The translations under genes and the position numbers were made by a program. From Clavulina sp. PMI_390 (lineage: Eukaryota; Basidiomycota; Agaricomycetes; Cantharellales; Hydnaceae), in the NCBI GenBank assembly GCA_015039315.1, contig WIDE01000030.1, forward strand, positions 318,293-382,292: 64,000 nucleotides of DNA, written 5' to 3'. The notes under the pieces are model-generated. The model was given only the letters and a program-made list of their open reading frames with translations. It searched no databases and was not told where the DNA came from. Below are positions 10,988-23,500 of the stretch, piece after piece. Position 1 is the stretch's first letter, and every line of letters begins with the position of its first letter.

Positions 10988-12943
10988 TTAGACCAACGCA
11001 AACGCAACACCAGTAACAAGGCCGGCGACAAGGGTAAATATCGCGACGGTGTCGCGTCTTGATAATAGCGGGGCCATCGAAGCAGCTCCTCCTGATTTCA
11101 CGGTTGACGTGGCAGTGGATATTCCCGTAGACGTCGAAGATGGGATAGGAGCGGTCGCACTTCCAGTACTCCTATGCAACCGCACGGGTGTCAGCGCTCT
11201 TCAGGCAGTATTGGGTCATTCTTAGAAGAGTAAGGGAGCGACGTACTCTGAGAAAACCTTGATGAACTGGATCTCAAAATAAGCGTCGTCGTAATTGGTC
11301 GGTGTCCTGACGAGATCGAGACAACTTCCAGAGCACGTCGCCGAAAACGCACCAAGGGCATAAGAGCCGCAAATGTCAATGTCCTGTTGATATTAAGAAT
11401 GCCCACAGAACATTAGCAATAGGATCAAGCTGAGAGAGCATGCACGTACGAGGATGAGCTGCTGCGAGGTGAAGAACTGGGTCATGCTACACGAGCTTGA
11501 TGGATAATACGCCGATGGGGTACCCCAGTTGCTTGGGTTTGGGGAAGTGCTATTGAAGTCAGATGGAACTGACGCTCTCTAATAAAATGACCCATATCAG
11601 AAACAGCAATGAAACCGGGAACAGAGCACAGAAGGCATACAGGGAAGAACCAGATTTTGATTCCATCCGAATCAAACAGCGTGGCATACCCTCCACCCCC
11701 GTTATTGTTGAACCCAGCACCGAAGCTGTTGGATTGGGTTTCAACTGTGATGCAGCCCTTTACATGAACTGTGTGAGTGCCACCTATCCCTCGTCGATGT
11801 GGACCAGTAAAAATTAGACACTGGCACCCACCTCATTGGAGTTTGTAACGTTATAGCAGTCGGCTAATGGCATGTGTGAATTCCATATTGTCGTAGTGAG
11901 AGTGAAGGCAGCCTGACAGACACTCACTGCTAGATATCGTCCCAGTTTCGGCGCTCGTAATTGCGGAAGTATTCGGGTGGGTACAGCCATCCATGGTGTG
12001 AAGGCTGTACTGATTAACGGTCGCTTGATTGACGCTGCAGTAAATGGCTTCCGTCAGCTCTTGGCCCCACCCATGCTTTGGATCGTACGAACGCCTCGAA
12101 GATATCAATCTCTCCACCTGAAGGCCACACGACGCCCGCTCCCTCAGTGAAAAATCCAGGCCATACAGAGCACTTATTTACAAGTCAATAATAGAATGGT
12201 CGAATGATGAGCCTACAATCACAACCTGAAAGCTGAAATACAGAACTCACTCCATAAGGCACGTGAACGGCGTCGAATAGGATCAATGAGCCGAGTGGCA
12301 CAGAGGCATTTGATGTCATATAAACCGAGTTGCGGCCAAAAGTAGTGTCGTTCTCTATAAATATCCCGTAGTGAGATGAGCGACAACGATAGGCGATAGC
12401 AGGGACAGGGTGCGTGCTTACCATTACCAACAGTCGTATTGTCTTCGGAACAAAAGGAAAAAGATGTGGGGAGGTCAAGCGAGAGGCATTCCGTGTTTAG
12501 TTTGGCGTGGAGAGGAGAGTTGGCAAGCATGAGGAATAGACAACTTGCATTATTAAAGGAAGAAGCATCTCTGAAGCGCAAGACATACCGATTTTGATGA
12601 CAGCATTGCCAGCACCGTTGGTATAAACAAGCCCCTGTGCGACGGCGTTTGCGTAGGACTGGAAGCTAAGGAACGTAGGAGGGTGAGCCTTTGTCGCCTC
12701 AATGCCATGAGCAGCACGCACAGAACGTTTCCATAGTTCACATCGACACCTGTGCTAAAGTTCCATGCGTTAAAGCTGGACGAATAGAGAGCCTCAGTTT
12801 GGTTGGGTTGCTTGATTGAAGCACGCATTCGTGGTGGCTCACAAGTCCGATCCTTCGTAAGAGGTTGCAAGAGTGTAGCTAGTCGCCGTAACAGACGGCA
12901 AGAGTGTGCTCAACGCAAGAACAGTCGCAAGGCTCAGCATCAT
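10988..12943 (-). CDS. GH16 beta-glucanase, GPI-anchored type (copy E)
   Basis: Intact member of the second GH16 sub-lineage. The ATG pair at 12943/12940 opens a signal peptide ([20 protein letters not shown], then [14 protein letters not shown]). Following exons give [91 protein letters not shown] and [19 protein letters not shown]. Next come [48 protein letters not shown] and a C-terminal segment [20 protein letters not shown] ending in FALV (stop at 10988). Unlike A, B and C, the ExDxxE motif is contiguous in one exon, with the next intron just after it. It is the intact counterpart of pseudogene D. Confidence 0.86.
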
Positions 12944-13591
12944 GGTGATGGGGGGAAGGAGAAGGAATGTAGACAGAGTCGCGTGCAAATAAATGAGGAA
13001 GCATGCTGGAGGCGTGTTTCATAATGTTTAGCCAGCAGCCTGAGGCTCGCTCTGTACTGCGGAACGAATGAATTGCTTCTAGGATCGGGCGTCGGAAGAT
13101 CCACGTAAAGCGCATACCCTCGAACGATTACCCGGTAATAGAGCTACAGGTGGGCAAGGCTGCGGTCAACACCAAAATAGATGCTGCGCGTGCATGTGAC
13201 GTCATTGGCGTATCTCAGAGAGCGAACGTCCATTCCATTCAGAGAGGCTACAGTGGGGGTGAAAACAACAAAATACACGGGCATCAACTCCCAACTATTA
13301 TAACAAAGCCAAAAACCACAAGAAACAAGATGTCATCAAGAAAAGGGTGTTTGGCACTGCGCCGGCTAGCAGCAAGAGAAAGTAAACACGAACGAAAACG
13401 AAGCTAGGGATTATCGGAAGAACGAAAGGGACGCCAAGGGCAAGCTGCGGAACGAAGCAAGAAAGCGGGAACAGAGGGATCCGGAGTCGAATAATCAAGT
13501 ATAGTCGACTATGCGAGCACCGCACGGAATCGATGTAGGTTGTTCAGTACATCGGCATCACCAGGCTGATGGCTAATAGCGCCAGTATTAC
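12944..13591. other. Intergenic region, GH16 copy E promoter
   Basis: About 650 bp separating copy E from the 3' end of the first Zn2Cys6 gene. It should contain the copy E promoter. No ORF with a recognisable product, no repeat and no RNA gene seen. Confidence 0.5.
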
Positions 13592-15821
13592 TCATAACAT
13601 GCACTGCTCGATTAAAAGGCCACTGCGGGAATCGTCACGGTATAGACACTGGTAAGAAACTATTGGCCCCGAAACATGGAAAGGTACAAAACTCACCTTG
13701 AGAGATTGAAGCATGTGCAGGTCCAACGGATGGGATATTCTGGCAAGATTTGTGGCGAAGAGACGCACTGCATTGATTTCCTCCACATTTTCTATCGAAA
13801 CCACGACATTCACACAGCCAGGCTGGCAAGAAGGCGGGTTGGGATTGTTGGAGAGCAGGAGTAATCGGGCATGGTCAAATTGCAGTTTGAGAGAAATAAG
13901 ACCCAAGTCGGGATCCGATGCTGTTCCCCTTTCTCGTTGTGCAGAACCGATCGTAGATGTGAGCGAAGGTGAAAGCGCATGTGCGAGTGAAGAGCGAGGT
14001 GCGCGAATAGGGTATGGTGTTGGAGCTCCCCTGGCTCTTTGGTCAGCCATGAAGACTATAATTTCGTCAACGCAGGCAGAGAAGATATCCAGCTTCTCTA
14101 GCAAAGCCCTGCGTCGTCTGCGAGCCTCTTGGACTGAGGATTCTGTCGCAAAGTTTGCCTCAACTACAGCCGGCCGGATGGACAGAGAGAAGCTTACCTG
14201 AGTGATAAAAAGTCGCATAGTGGAGCAATGATGAGGCAGCGATTCCCAGCAAGAACGGGTGTTGGTTCTTGATGCAGAAATTGAAGAACTCCGTCTTGGA
14301 AGCATCGGGGCAAAGCTTGTGGAATGAACAAGACTTGTCAAACGCACGAAAACCATTCTATTGTATAGGAAATCCCGTGAAAGTGAGCAATGAGGCACCC
14401 AGGATACAATCATGTGGAAGTCTACCTTTGCAACATCTTCATATGATACTGGTAACAAGGTGACTATATCGGCAGACCTCAAGTTTAGCTATTCACAATC
14501 CGAGCTGTGAGCTTGGAGAAGAATAGGGTCATGTGAGGAAGACTCACCTGCGGTTTGTTTCCAGGCCCGAGAAGTTGCACAACAGCCAGATCGAGCAAGC
14601 GTATGGACCAGAATAGGTTTACCCTCTCCGCAGCATGGTATGCGTCCTGAGGCGCCAAAAGCATGCCTGTTCTCGGCTCAAGCGAGGGATTGGAAAGAGT
14701 ATGGAGCCCACATAGCCTCGCATACTCCACGAGAACTGTGATGAGGGATGTGTGCAGGAAATACCGCTAACGTCAGTATCACTCGGTGTTTCGTAGGATC
14801 ATTGGCTGGGAACTTACCTGGAAGCAGTCTGTTCGCTACAAGCCCTATTTCCCCGGTGCGGAGAAGGTACCTTCCTTCAATAATCATTGAAACTATTATT
14901 GCCTCATGAGCAAGCGATGCCGACTCGGTTGCGGGATTGGCGGCGATTGAATCCCGAAGGCTATCGCGTTCTATGGTCACTTGCGCCTGCGCGAAAACCA
15001 GCTCCAAGCTTTCCACTGGGTTGTTGGACAGGAACGATACCGCTGCCAAGCGAACGGAGGCTTGAATAAGTGGGACATGAGGGGCTTCTGTAGCAGACGT
15101 CAAACGGAACATGTCCCGGAGGCGCCGCGGGTGGAGATTCAGGCCAAGTTGCGGTTGGAGAACGAAAAACACGTTCAATCTAGGGTTGTTATGGTGAGAA
15201 AGAAGCTAGTAGATTCCAGGGAAAGACGCTTACAGTTCCATAAGGTTCATAGATATTAGTACATTTGAGTCAGTACGGAAACCAAGCCGCAAGAATGGCA
15301 TATGAGGGAGACTGGAAAGATCGGATGGCATTGAAGGAAGGGTGCCCAGTTGAGGAGAGAATGAGATCTGCAAACAATTGGCTGCCGGTTGGGAAGGTAT
15401 ATCCAGCCATTTTTCGGATGCCGCAGGGCTAAGGTTTGGAGTCGATTCCCTCAGCCGTTGTCTCTTAGGCAAAGGAGCGATCACCGAAGTGGAGGATGAG
15501 CATCGCTTGCCGTAAGAGATGGGTGTGGACGGAGACGTCGCTGGTTCCTCACTAGATGCCACCAAAGATGATGACCGTGAGGAAGAGGATTCTACATACA
15601 CCCATTGCTGTAAAGGATGACTATGGGCTACACATTGATCCGCCATACCCCGCCTTTTACAACGACCACACGGTTTCTCTTCAGCACATTTCTACGAGTA
15701 AATAAGGGTGAGCATACACAAGTTTTTGCGGAAAGGCCGTGGGGGAGCCTCATACCTTCTTCAGATTGCGGCATGGCAAGCAAGCCGTGTTCCGCGTCAA
15801 AGAGCCATTACGTTGAGTCAT
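13592..15821 (-). CDS. Zn2Cys6 fungal transcription factor (TF1)
   Basis: Nuclear zinc-cluster regulator. The ATG at 15821 gives MTQRNGSLTRNTACLPCRN and continues LKK. A phase-0 intron (GTATGA..CTCGTAG) interrupts the cluster, and the next exon starts KCAEEKPCGRCKRRG and ends the cluster MADQC. The six cysteines fit C-x2-C-x6-C-x6-C-x2-C-x8-C. A Ser-rich linker with KRQR follows. The fungal-specific regulatory region includes FFVLQPQLGLNLHPRRLRDM, SLAHEAIIVSMIIEGRYLL and EFFNFCIKNQHPFLLGIAAS, then RRRRALLEKLDIFSACVDEI. The last exon may be spliced (GTGAGT..AATAG), ending at 13612, or read through to the stop at 13592. Target genes cannot be told. It lies next to, and is paralogous with, TF2. 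Confidence 0.82.
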
Positions 15822-17096
15822 TCACTTTTGTGATGTGTGGGGGAACAATTCAATTGGGGATGTTGTGGCTGTTCAGGGACCCAGATGCGATGATTTTGCG
15901 ATTTTTCCAAGTTGGAAAGGAGTCGGGAGGAGACAATGGTCGAGAGGAAGGAAGGGGGGGAGGAGTGTGATGAAAACTTTGCTCTCTCCCCTCCAGTCCC
16001 CCCTTCTATACTCTTGGACCCCTACAAGCCGTGTACTGAGCAAGGGAGATTGATCGACTCAATGCATATTCTCGTGACGTGCGGGCAAGGTCACTCGGCG
16101 CGCTCCCTACCATATACGGTAGCACTATGTTGGTTTGTGTGGCGATGCAAAATCGGTGAAGCTCGGGTTGAAAATGAACTGGCAGTGTGGCTGAGCACGA
16201 CTTTCTACTTTTGGTGAACGATGCGCGCAACTTTGAATGGGGATTGATGGCAGTGGAGTATGGGCTGAAGGACACGCAGGGAGAGCGAGCAGGAAGGATT
16301 CAAACCATGAAGGCAGCTGATGGCGATGCATTTTCATGGAAGCCGAAGAAGGGCTAGGGCTGGAGAATGAATCTTTCTCCAATTCCACCGTCGATTGAGA
16401 CGCTGACTTGACACAGTGCTGTGCAACTGCTGCTAGAAAGCGAGAGCCACTGAATGTAACTTCTACGCTGAGGATGAGACATCAAGTGCACGGCCCCCAA
16501 TCCTAGCCAGGCGTCGATGCAAGTGAGAAGGAGAACCAACCCTGTCAGCAAGTGATGTCAATACGTTCAAACAACAACTCAATACACACCGAGTTAGGAA
16601 GAGATAACAACGCAACTGACGCTCATACGAAATAGAGAGTAACATCAACGAAATGAGCTATCCCAAATGAAATTGCATGATCGGCAAGATACCAATGATG
16701 ACGTGTGAAGGCGACTGCAACGTCACTGCGTCCAGCGCCTCTTAACAGAGAACCAGCACCGGAATTGTACATGTTTTGGCTATGACTAACTAACGATTCA
16801 TGGGAACGAACGAAGGCATGACGAAAAGGTGGAGCAAGCAGATACGCGGGGAAAGCAAAAGTGAAAGAGACACCAGTCTCCGAAAGCGGCGCGAACGACG
16901 TAACAGTGCCGTGAGCGAACGAGAGAGGAGCAAGTAAGTCCGTCGATCAGAGCTCATAGAAAAGCGGGCTCAAAAGAGGGGCAAGTCCTGGACTTGCCAG
17001 GAAACAACAGACAGAGCACGCAAAGATGTCCATAGGCAAAAGTTGAGAACGAAGTATGAAGGTTTTGTCAGAGTAAAGGGGAGAGAAAGATCGGGG
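15822..17096. other. Intergenic region between TF1 and TF2
   Basis: About 1.27 kb containing the TF1 promoter and the TF2 3' end. The frames here are short and the protein sequences look random. I cannot exclude further 3' exons of TF2, since TF1 has a longer C-terminus than the TF2 model. Confidence 0.45.
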
Positions 17097-18735
17097 TCAG
17101 GGTCCCATAGGTTGGTGCTGATTCATGAACTCATAGTGCATGCTTTTCGAGATAAGTGCCCACCAGCCGTGAGAGAAAGCACGCATTTCCTCAACACCAG
17201 AATACGACACAGGCCGTATACTGAGAACATTCTCATCGGAGTTGCCCAGCTGTCGACCCATTGTCAGATATTGACCTGTTTCTCTCCATTGGAGCGTATC
17301 TCGTTGCTCACCTGAGTCTTGGGTGGGGTTCCTAGCTGTTGAGCAACGGCCAAGTCCAATGCTCGAACAGACCAGCACAGATTGACTCTTTCAGCAGTAT
17401 GAATAGGATCTGGAATGATAGCCAGCCACGCTTTGCGCAGGGGTGGAGCTGATAGCTGTTCGAAGCCTTGTAGACCTGACAGCTCAATGTGCGTGTTCAA
17501 ATCTATAGAGGAGATTGTCAGCTAACCTATTCACCAGTCGAGAGCAACAGGGGTAGCTAACGAGCAAAAAGTTTTTCAGCCTGGTGAAGAGTCAATCCGT
17601 TTTGTAGAAGGTACCATCCTTCCATAATGAGTGAAGTCACGACTGCTTCATGAGCAAGCAGATAGGAATATGCGTCGAAGTAATGGACCATGCCCTGGGT
17701 AAGCATTGTTCGTTCCTCGCGTACTCTGTTGAGAGCAGTCAACGAGCCGTCCGGGGCGGAGGCGAACAAAGCAACAACAAGCCTCATCGATTCACGAATG
17801 AGGGGAGCATGCGAGGGCAATAGAGGACACATGGGGTAGAATAGATCGACAATAAACAAGCGACGTAGGCGGTCGGGGTGAAGATTGAGCCCGATTTGAG
17901 GCTGCAGGCTGAGGAATATGTTCACACTACATGATAGAAGATGGTAAGATAAACGGAGAGGACGGAGGTTATGGAAGCGGAGTACTCACAGCTCAGCATT
18001 GTCGGCGAGAGCCCAGCCGTTAAAGGTGTATGCGATTCCTGGTTGGGCAGACGGGATTAGGTGCGCTTGGGCAGGTAGTGCATTCAGGTGAAAGGAATCT
18101 AGCTCGGTAATCGTGGCTTCTGGGAGATGGAAGGGTGCAATTGTAAGATTCTGGTCCAGATCAGGGGGGCCATTGAGAATGTAAGGATTGTGGTGATTGA
18201 TGGGAGTCTCGGAGGGTGCATGGGTAGTTTGCGGTATTTTATCTTTAGGTGACGGATCCAGAGTCACAGAAGTTGAGTGTTTGCGAGGACTGTCGTTAGT
18301 GGAGGGCAGGATTTTGGCATCATTGCGGCCTGAAGATGATTTGAAGGAACCAGCGATAGACTCGGGTGGCATATGGGGTTGTTCTACTTGGGGATTGCTA
18401 GTGAAAGGTGCTTCCTCTCTCGGTTCGGGAGATGGAGGCGCTGGATGCACCTCATCTGACGGCGACCACTTTTCGAATCGGAGGGTTTCCCGCCAGTTTT
18501 CGGGAAGGCTATGGCCCCCTTTGCACTCGACTTTTGCATGTCTGCAGTTGTCGCATGGTTTACCTGGATTACACGTCTAGCGCCGAGAAAGCAGGGATAG
18601 TTAACAAATTTCCACCACATAGAAAATGACTGCTGAATATGTGCTCACTCTTTTCGATTTCCTGCATCGCTCGCAAGCGACGTTTTTGGGGAGGTTGTGG
18701 CTCCGAGGAGTAGTGGTAGGGGAAGCCGGCGGCAT
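17097..18735 (-). CDS. Zn2Cys6 fungal transcription factor (TF2), paralogue of TF1
   Basis: The ATG at 18735 gives MPPASPTTTPRSHNLPKNVA then CERCRKSKR. A phase-0 intron (GTGAGC..GCGCTAG) follows, then TCNPGKPCDNCRHAKVEC, completing C-x2-C-x6-C-x5-C-x2-C-x6-C. A Pro/Ser-rich linker (PSPEPREEAPF, SESIAGSFKSSSGRND-like) precedes a regulatory domain with NIFLSLQPQIGLNLHPDRLR, LLAHEAVVTSLIMEGWYLLQ and HTAERVNLCWSVRALDLAVA. Each of these aligns with TF1 (LQPQLGLNLHPRRLR, AHEAIIVSMIIEGRYLL, AAERVNLFWSIRLLDLAVV). The modelled C-terminus, IRPVSYSGVEEM to a stop at 17097, is clearly shorter than TF1, which continues after its LPVSYEDVAK. Either TF2 is C-terminally truncated or exons were missed. A probable local gene duplication. 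Confidence 0.78.
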
Positions 18736-20511
18736 ATAAGGAGTGGGCGAGAAAAACACTTGGGTGACTAGTGATAATTCTTGAAGGACAGTTGAGTATG
18801 AAACTATAGTTCATAACACATCAAGTCAGTTTAATTCTACGACAAGACTTGGACTGCTCAAAACACGATGTATGCACTCACGACGAACACGAAAGCGGGG
18901 GAGAAGGGGATGAAGGAGTAAAAAGCACGCGAGAACAGCATGGACGGCCTCATATATCTCGATCTCGTCGTCTCTTTTCTCCAATGATACCTATGCCTAA
19001 GCATCTTGCAGCTTGCAGACTTGACCGTACTTGAGCCAATTTCTCACGAGTCTCGCGGCCACCACTCCATATTTGGGCTACATTCAATAGTCTCGATTCG
19101 TTCTTCAGTGCTGGGCCGGCAATCTTAGTGGAGTAAAATTATGGCGGTGCTGGGGCAGTGATATAAAGAGTCAAGCTGTCCCAGAGAGCAGGGAAGCGAA
19201 TCTCGTTTGGGCAAGAGGCGGATTGGCTATTTTGACGGGCAAGCTGTGGAACTCGAGGCATGGAATGCCACGCAGATGCGGCTACATTGAAGCTTTCAAA
19301 TTCTAGGCGGCCATATACAGAGTTGGAGTAGAATCACAAGCTGGAAGAAGGGCTACTGTGAGCAGGTTCGCGATTGGGCCACAGTGAGTACCAACATGTG
19401 TAAATAGCACGTGCCTCGGCCCGAGGAAGGGTCACTTCCACCACATCCACCGACAGTGGAGCATGTTACCGCATCCTGTGCTTTCTCAACTGGAACGACA
19501 TTGGAATTTTTTTGTCCACTATAACTTCCCGTACTCTTGCTTTACGTCACACCTTGAATGCCGTCAAGGACTCGTAGGCCCCCGGATCCACGAATCGCAA
19601 TCTCTCCCTACGTTACATCGAAGAGATTCCGTATTTACCCATGTACAGTAGAGGCTTGCTATCGTTGACTTGTAGTGGCGTGTTATCTCGAGAATGCCGG
19701 CTTGGAGGGATCGGCGCAGCATATACAGTAGAAGACTGCTTGTGCCATGTACCAAGAATTAAGTTCCTGTGGGCAGTAAGTTTCCTGCGCTGGTGGCGGG
19801 GCGCTTCTACTGTCTGGTCTTGAGGGGCCTTGGTTCTGCGCATAGAGTGTTAATTTACTCAATTGGAGGCTGGCTCACGATCGACTCGTGTGGCTGGGAG
19901 CGGCATGCGCCCTCGTTCAGCTTGGCGACCTGAATCAATCATATATCTTGGGGTCTGATGCGAGCGAGACCGCATCGAGTCTTGATAGGGAAAGATGCTC
20001 GAAGGATCAGTAACAAAAACAGGGCTGTCATCCGCAGTGGAGGATGGTTCAGACGGTGTGCGCCCCAATATATGGGCGAAATTGAATGCGACCGACGATT
20101 AGCCGACAACTAACTGTACATTTGATCACCAGACCCGCTCGCGGCCGTCTATGCCGATGATGATGGGGTGGGGGACACATGGACGGCGCAAAAAGGCTGC
20201 GACGGGAGGGTGGACTCATAGCGGTCTGCATGCGCTGACTCGGCGGTCGATAATGAAAAATGGAGATGATGTTTGGCGACTCGAAAGAAGACATTAGGTC
20301 CAATTCACTAAATTCACTGAATCATTCAGTGCCCGTGGCAATGAAATCACAAACAAGTCGCCACATGGCACCCAATTGAACATCGCTTCAACAGCCCACC
20401 ATCATCGTCGCCCCCCCATATTTCCTACAATTCCTCCAATATCCTAGGCGCCAATCGGCGACGGCGCTCTCAACTCCTGGGTGTTGCTCTCCTTCCCTGC
20501 ACTGAGTCTTC
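18736..20511. other. Intergenic region between TF2 and the deubiquitinase
   Basis: About 1.8 kb between divergently transcribed genes, expected to hold both promoters. Several frames of 60-76 codons occur but overlap each other on both strands, and none shows a domain or a plausible splice continuation. Confidence 0.5.
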
Positions 20512-23500
20512 ATGTCATTCCTGCGTTTCTTTGGCGGCGGTGCTGGAGCTCAGGCGACTTCCACCGGACTTCTCCCTGTCTCTCCTCTTGCGCTGACTGC
20601 AAGCACGACAAATGAGAAGATAGAGGAAAAGGATGACTTGCTAGTATCCAATCCCGACTCCAAGCAGTTTGGCATGGAAAATGTACGCTCAACGGTTGCT
20701 GACATGTACCGCCTTGGATTTCCTGCTGACGATTCGCGTCTGCTAATGTGGTCTCATAGTTTGGGAACACTTGGTTAGCAAAATTTTGTCTCTAGATTGC
20801 GCATTTCACTGATGTTGAAATGCACTATGGCCCTATCCCCACATTGCGTTGCTGCTGCTCCTGCTGCTGCCAGCTACGCCAACTCTGTACTCCAAGCTCT
20901 GTATTTCTGTCCCCCCTTTCGGGACCTCGTTTGCGCCACACCGGATCCCTTTCGCGAAGACTTTCCTGCTCCTACTCCGGCCGCCGCTGCCGCTTCGGCT
21001 CATACCAACAACACTAAGCCTTCGCCAAATGCTGCTCCATCCTCTGCCGAAGCCCCGCAGCAACCGACTCTCCCCACCCCGCCGACACTCTTCTCTGCTC
21101 TCAGATCGCTTTATCTGCACATATCAACTCACCAATCCAACAAGGGTGTCGTCTCCCCAACTTCATTCATCACCAAGCTGAGAAAGGAAAATGAATTGTT
21201 TCGTGGTCCGATGCATCAAGATGCGCACGAGTTTCTCAACTATCTGCTTAACAAGATCGTAGAGGACCTCCAGAGCGAACAACATGCAAAACCCCTAGAA
21301 GTGCCTGACAAACTCGCTGCCGCGGAAGGCGACCACTGTGCGTCATTTCCCCTGCCCCATCTATATTGCCTATTCAAGATTCGCCGTACCTCTCTCTCTA
21401 ACCGACTGTATCTCATCTATCCTCCCCACCCTCTTCCGGCCACTGGCGGTGGCGATCTCCACTTACTGATCTCCTATAATGTCCCATCGATAGTGGCCAA
21501 CTCGGTTGTTTTCCTCACACCATCCACGAACACTGCTAATGCTCGAACCGAGCGATCGGGATCTACTCCGGGGAACTCGGCGCACTCGAGTACTAGCTCC
21601 AACGCGACACTCGTCCAAACCTTGTTCGAAGGCACTTTGACAAATGAGACCCGGTGTCTAACGTGCGAGACGGTCAGTGCAAGAGTGCCTACTACGTCCG
21701 CACCTGGCGCCTCGTGAACTGACGCCGCTCCTGCCTTGCCTCTCCCCACCCTGTTGACGCTCCTTCCGGGCTTTCCTTTTTTGTCTCGTCTATTCAGGTA
21801 TCATCGAGGGATGAATCGTTCTTGGACTTGTCCATCGATATCGAGCAAAATTCGAGCGTCACCGCATGCTTGCGGCAGTTCAGCGCAAGCGAGATGCTTT
21901 GCCAGAAGAACAAGTTCTTTTGCGACTCTTGCTGCAGTTTGCAAGAGGCAGAGAAGCGGTACGTGTGCCTTCGGTTTGACAGAGCCTCATGCCTTTCATC
22001 CTATGTTGGGCAATATAAGCTTATGATCTCTATCCGTTGGCTTGATTGCTCATTGCGCCCAGGATGAAAATCAAAGTGCTTCCGAATGTACTCGCCTTGC
22101 ATCTAAAGCGCTTCAAGCTCCTGCCGGCAGAAGATAGATATGTCAAGTTGGCATACCGGGTTGCCTTCCCACTAGAACTCCGGCTCTTCAACACTGTGGA
22201 TGACGCCGAAGATCCGGATCGGCTGTACAAGCTCTTTGCGATCGTCGTCCACATCGGAGGGTGAGTCTAACGAGTCTATCACCCCAAGTTTTCTCATATG
22301 GCTAACAAAGTCTCGGCCACGCCACCATGTATGGTTAATCCCCCGCGGGCGCCTCCCTCGCGTGTTTTCTCCTCCGTGGGTATGTCGTTTGTCCCGGTAT
22401 GCAACTCCCCCCGCTTCGCCGCTGTTCCTCGTTGCCTGGTGAATGATTTAGGGGCCCACACCATGGCCATTACATCACCATCGTAAAGTCCTACGGAAGT
22501 GTTTGGCGCGTCTTCGATGACACCAACGTCTCGACGATCCAAGAGTCCGACATTCACAAATATTTCGGTGACTCTCCGTCTGGGGCCGGCTATGTGTTGT
22601 TCTACCAAGCAGCTGACCTCGTGCCTGAGGCGTTGGGCCTGCCTCCCAAATCTGAGCTGGCGAGGACGCATTTCCCAGTTCCCGCCTCTGCAACCACTCC
22701 ACCACGCCCGGCATCTATTGTGAAAGATAGCGCGCACCCAATCCTAACGCCAATGACCTCTATCAGTCCGAATGGTCTCACTGTTCCGACCCCGATACCC
22801 CTCTCTGCGACTCCTAGTATCCCCTCGACTGCTCCGAGTATTCCCCGCACTCCTTCCACTGGCTCGATTCCGCACTCGCACAGCTCTGGGGTATCGTCAA
22901 ACACTCCCTCCGCTGGTGCATCTAATGCCGCAGGGACTCTTGCTCCTCCATCTACCACAAGCACCGCGTCTGATGTACCGCGCTCTCCCAAATTGACCAA
23001 GCTATTCGACCCTCGCCCCCATACTCCAGATACCCATCTGCAACGGACGAAGACGCCCAATACACCCCACACCCCCTCTCCTGCTCTCACCTCCCCAGTC
23101 CCCCCTGTGCCCAATACTCCCTCAACTACATCCCGATCTTTCTTCGGAGGAGGAATCAAATCTTCTGTATTCTCCAGAGGTAATCAGCCCCAAACGGCAG
23201 AAGCGGAGGCACCTCCATTACCAGAGAAAGATGAGCCACGAGAGGACGAGAAGGAGAAAGACCACCATAAGGACAAGCATAAGAGTGGTACATCCTGGTT
23301 CCGCACGAAACGAAAGGAAAGCCTACCGACTCTGACCACCTCGCTACCACCTCCAACGCCATTTTCGGCACCCACAACGGCGTCGGGATCTCAGCCGCTC
23401 TCGGCGGTGGAGGCTAGTGGCCCGCCGAGTGCCTATCTTCCTGACGTCAAACCCCGGTCATCTAAGCGCCCGGTAACTGCAGACAAGCTGAAAATCTCAG

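Larger units (their letters stand above)
8237..12590. repeat. Right unit of tandem segmental duplication (GH16 C + E)
   Basis: Same order as the left unit: 3' flank (8,250-8,606, matching 4,085-4,427), copy C, then copy E. The junction with the left unit lies at about 8,237-8,250, where copy D-like sequence switches to copy C 3'-flank-like sequence. Because E extends past the corresponding point with its first exons intact, the right unit keeps the ancestral 5' end of the second gene. Confidence 0.8.
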
